From: Alviniconcha marisindica
Taxonomy: Eukaryota; Mollusca; Gastropoda; Provannidae
Assembly: GCA_018857735.1 (NCBI GenBank)
Contig: JABMCL010001097.1
Coordinates: 372,501 to 436,500 of the forward strand
DNA length: 64,000 bases
Direction: 5' to 3'
In this document: positions 24,901 through 29,821 of the stretch, piece by piece
How positions within the stretch are numbered: position 1 is the first letter of the stretch
Layout of the letters: every line of letters begins with the position of its first letter
Program-made: the position numbers and the translations under genes
Notes under the pieces: model-generated
What the model was told of the DNA's origin: nothing
Database searches by the model: none
Seen by the model: the letters and a program-made list of their open reading frames with translations, nothing else

Positions 24901-25906
24901 TAGGTCTGGTTTCTGTCTTGTCTGTGTGGATCTCACCGGTATAGGTCTGGTTTCTGTTTGTCTGTGTGGATCACCGGTATAGGTCTGGTTTCTGTCTTGT
25001 CTGTGTGGATCTGCCGGTATAGGTCTGGTTTCTGTCTTGTCTGTGTGGATCTACCCGGTATAGGTCTGGTTTCTGTCTTGTCTGTGTGGATCTACCTGGT
25101 ATAGGTCTGGTTTCTGTCTTGTCTGTGTGGATCTACCTGGTATAGGTCTGGTTTCTGTCTTGTCTGTGTGGATCTACCCGGTATAGGTCTGGTTTCTGTT
25201 TGTCTGTGTGGATCTACCGGTATAGGTCTGGTTTCTATCTTGTCTGTGTGGATCTGCCTGGTATAGGTCTGGTTTCTATCTTGTCTGTGTGGATCTGCCT
25301 GGTATAGGTCTGGTTTCTGTCTTGTCTGTGTGGATCTGCACAGGACAGGTCTGGTTTCTGTGTTGTCCGTGTGGATCTGCACAGGTCTGGTTTCTGTTTT
25401 GTCTGTGTACAGGGTAGTGTGTAAGCTGACAGCTGGTGTGTGTTTGTCAGCTACTGAACACAGGATAGTGTGTAGGCTGACAGCTGGTGTGTGTTTGTCA
25501 GCTATTGAACACAGGGTAGTGTGTAGGCTGACAGCTGGTGTGTGTTTGTCAGCTATTGAACACAGGGTAGTGTGTAGGCTGACAGCTGGTGTGTGTGTGT
25601 GACAGGGTTCGAGACCTGAACAATCGTTTAGGCACAAATTCAAGATTTTTAGCGGGAAAGCCAGGGCAGTCTTCTGACCGGGTGTTTTGGTGCTTTAGAC
25701 CAAAACCTTTTCAAAGTTCGTTGGACGGAAGCAGCTTCAAGGGGATTTTGGGGGGGGTTTTGGGGGGGGGTTTTGGGTGGGTGGGTCTGTGTAAGTGCTT
25801 GCAGGTGTGCATTTATGTTGTTGAACGCTTGATAAACCATCAGTGCAACTGGAACACTATTCAGAGCACACTGTATGTTGTTGACCCCATTCTACTTTAT
25901 TGACTG

Positions 25907-25988
<82 letters not shown>

Positions 25989-28900
25989 TCATGGTATTTT
26001 CTGTTACACATATATGTTTGACCTCTTTTTAGTGTCATGGTGTTTGCTGTTACACATGTTTGACCTCTCTTTGATGTCATGGTGTTTTCAGCACCACATG
26101 TATGACCTCTCATAGTGTTTTCTGTTACACGTTTGACCTCTCTTTAGTGTCGTGGTGTTTTGTGTTACACATGTGTGACCTCTCTTTAGTGTCGTGGTGT
26201 TTTGTGTTACACATGTTTGACCTCTAGTGTCGTGTTTTGTGTTACACACGTTTGACCTCTCATTGGTGTCGTGGTGTTTTGTGTTACACATGTTTGACCT
26301 CTCTTTAGGGTTGTGATGTTTTCTATCACACACGTTTGACCTCTCTTTAGTGTCGTGGTGTTTTGTGTTACGCACGTTTGACCTCTCTTTAATGTCGTGG
26401 TGTTTTGTATTACACATGTTTGACCGCTGTTTAGTGTCGTGGTGTTTTCTGTTACACACGTTTGACCACTCTTTAGTGTCGTGGTGTTTTCTGTTACACA
26501 CGTTTGACCGCTCTTTAGTCTCGTGGTGTTTTCTGTTACACACATTTGACCGCTCTTTAGTGTTGTGGTGTTTTCTGTTACACATGTTGACCGCTCTTTA
26601 GTATCATGGTTATCTGTTACCCATGATTGACCTCTCATTGGTGTCATGGTGTTTTCTGTTACACATGTTTGACCTCTCTTTGGTGTCATGGTGTTTTGTT
26701 ACACGTTTGACCTCTGGTGTCATGGTGTTTTTTGCTACACATGTTTGACCACTCTTTGGTGTCACGTTGTTTACTGTCCCAGATGTTAGACATCTCCCTA
26801 CTGTCTGACTGGATGTTTTGCCTGGTGGTGGTGGTGGTGAAGTGATGCTTAATGTCCTCAGATGTCAGTTGACATATTAGGGACAAGTTGTGACCAATGC
26901 CGAAGCACGGTTCAATAATCTTTACGTCCACGGAAACCAGAAGGCTCGTTAGGACGGACAGCCCAGGACGTCCACCTCGACTCTCACACAGTTCCTGAAC
27001 TATGATGTTTTGCCTGTCTCTTGTGTCTGACTGGGTTGTCCCACATGTATGACCTTTCTCTAGTGTCTGACTGTGTTGTCCCACATGTTTGGCCTTTCTC
27101 TGGTGTCTGACTGTGTTGTCCCACATGTTTGACCTGTTTCTGGTTTCTGTCTGTGTTGCCCAATGTATTTGACTTCACTGTGGTGTCTGACTGGATTTTT
27201 GACCTGTCTCTGGTGTCTGACTGGGTTGGCCCACTTGTTTGACCTGTCTCTATTGTTTGACTGGGTTTTTGACCTGTCTCTGGTGTCTGTTTTTTTTACC
27301 TGTCTCTGGTGTCTGACTGGGTTTTTGACCTGTCGAGTGTTTGACTGGGTTTTTGACCTGTCTCTGGTGTTGTCCCACATGCTTGACCTGTCTCTGGTGT
27401 CTGACTGGGTTGTCCCCCATGTTTGACCTGTCCTAGTGTTTGACTGGTTTTTGACTGTTCTGGTGTTGTACCTGTCTCTGGTGTTGTCCCACATGCTTGA
27501 CCTGTCCTGGTGTCTGACTGGGTTGTCCCACATGTTTGACCTGTCTCTAGGTGTTTGGGTTTCCCACATGCTTGACCTGTCTCTGGTGTTGTCCCACATG
27601 CTTGACCTGTCTCTGGCGTTGTCCCACATGCTTGACCTGTCTCTGGTGTCTACAGGTCCCAAGCAGCAGCGCAAGTTCAAGCGGCTGATGCTGCACAGGA
27701 TCAAATGGTCCGAGGGCAAGAAACACACCAAGGATGAAGGTGAGGGCGCCTCTGTCCCGCGTGGCCTCTAGTCCTGCGCTCAGCCGTTAATCCAGCCAAC
27801 TGAATGGGGTTCCTGAATCGAAATACCGGGAGAATTTCTCAGTGCTTTTGTGACTCAGGGTTCGCACGGTCTTTGAAAGTTTGGGAAAAATGGGATAAGC
27901 TTTTCAAGGCCTTGAAAGTCTGTGAAAACTGAGTGGGGACTGTGAAGGTTTGTACATTTTGTGGTCTTCAGAATGCTAAGGGAACACTATCAGCTTATCA
28001 GTCAGAAACTGCATTTCCCAAGACCAAACAGTAGTTTAAACCAAAACATTGACCATGGAAAATCACAAAGAACGTTCTTCCTATCAGTTTTGACTGATAG
28101 AGAGCGTCGGCCATTGGCTCCAGTAAGGGTTACGCCCCTTTACTGGATGCGTGGAAGAGTTGCATACCTTCATATGTTGCTTTTCCGCGCCATATTGCAA
28201 ATGTTTGTGAAAAGTTTGTGAATTTCGAAAGGATTTTTCTGTATGAACCCTCTGTGTGTTTTAAACTCCAAATCCCAGGGCCAGTAGCCAGAATTCTAGC
28301 AGACTGAGTGGAGTTCCTGCATCCCCGTGCCAGGAGAATACAAACACAGAAATTCAGAATCCCAGGACCAAAAATCTAGCAAATTGAGTTGGGTTCCAGC
28401 AAAATGTTCTCAGTAAGTGGAGTCAACCAAAAACGGAACAAACAAAAAGGAAAAATTTCGTTGGGATACTATTGCTTAATTTAGCGAAGCGTTTGTAGTA
28501 GGTTTTGTTGATTGCTGATGGGTGACGTCGTGATCACCTTTTCTTTCTGCAGATGACAGTGATGAAGAAGAGGAGGCAGAAAAGTCCAATAAATGTGTCC
28601 TCGTCTGGGAGGTGAGCAAGGCAGTTCTCTCTCTCTCTCTCTTTTTCACTCTGTCTCAGTCTCTTTGCCACTCTCTGTCTGTCTGTCTCTCCCTGTCCCT
28701 CTCTGTCTCAGTCTCTTTGTCTCTCTGTCTCTCCCTGTCCCTCTGTGTCTCACTCTCTTTGCCTCTCTGTCTCTCCCTGTCCCTCTGTGTCTCAGTCTCT
28801 CTGTCTCTCCCTGTCCCTCTGTGTCTCATTCTCTTTGTCTCTCCCTGTCCCTCTCTGTCTCAGTCTCTTTGCCTCTCTGTCTCTCCCTGTCCCTCTCTGT

Positions 28901-29756
28901 CTCAGTCTCTCTGTCTCTCCCTGTCCCTTTGTGTCTCAGTCTCTCTGTCTCTCCCTGTCCCTCTCTGTCTCAGTCTCTCTGTCTCTCCCTGTCCCTTTTG
29001 TCCAGTCTCTTGTCTCCCCGTCCCTTTGCTCAGTCTCTTCTCTCTGTCTCTCCCTGTCCCTCTCTGTCTCAGTCTCTTTGTCTCTCCTCTTGTCCCTCTC
29101 TGTCTCACTCTCTTTGTCTCTCTGTCTCTCCCTGTCTCTCTCTGTCTCAGTCTCTTTGCCTCTCTGTCTCTCCCTGTCCCTCTCTGTCTCAGTCTCTTTG
29201 TCTCTCCCTGCTCCCTCTCTGTCTCAGTCTCTTTGCCTGTCTGTCTCTCCCTGTCCCTCTCTGTCTCACTCTCTTTGTCTCTCCCTGTCCCTCTCTGTCT
29301 CAGTCTCTTTGCCTTTCTGTCTCTCCCTGTCTCTGTCTCAGTCTCTTTGTCTCTCTGTCTCTCCCTCTCTGTCTCAGTCTCTTTGCCTGTCTGTCTCTCC
29401 CTGTCCCTCTCTGTCTCACTCTCTTTGTCTCTCCCTGTCCCTCTCTGTCTCAGTCTCTTTGCCTCTCTGTCTCTCCCTGTCCCTCTCTGTCTCACTCTTT
29501 GCCACTCTCTGTCTGTCTGTCTCCCTGTTTCTCTTTTTCTCCGTCTTGCCTCTCTGTCTCTCCCTGTCCGTCTCTGTCTCCATCTCTTTGCCTCTGTCTC
29601 TCCCTGTCCGTCTCTGTCTCACTCTCTTTGCCACTCTCTGTCTGTCTCCCTGTCAGTCTCTCATTCTGTGTCTGTCTCTTTGCCTCTGTCTGTCTGTCTC
29701 ACTTTGTGTTGAAGTTTTTGTGTTCCTTGTATAAATTTTCAATCATTCATTCATGC

Positions 29757-29821
<65 letters not shown>

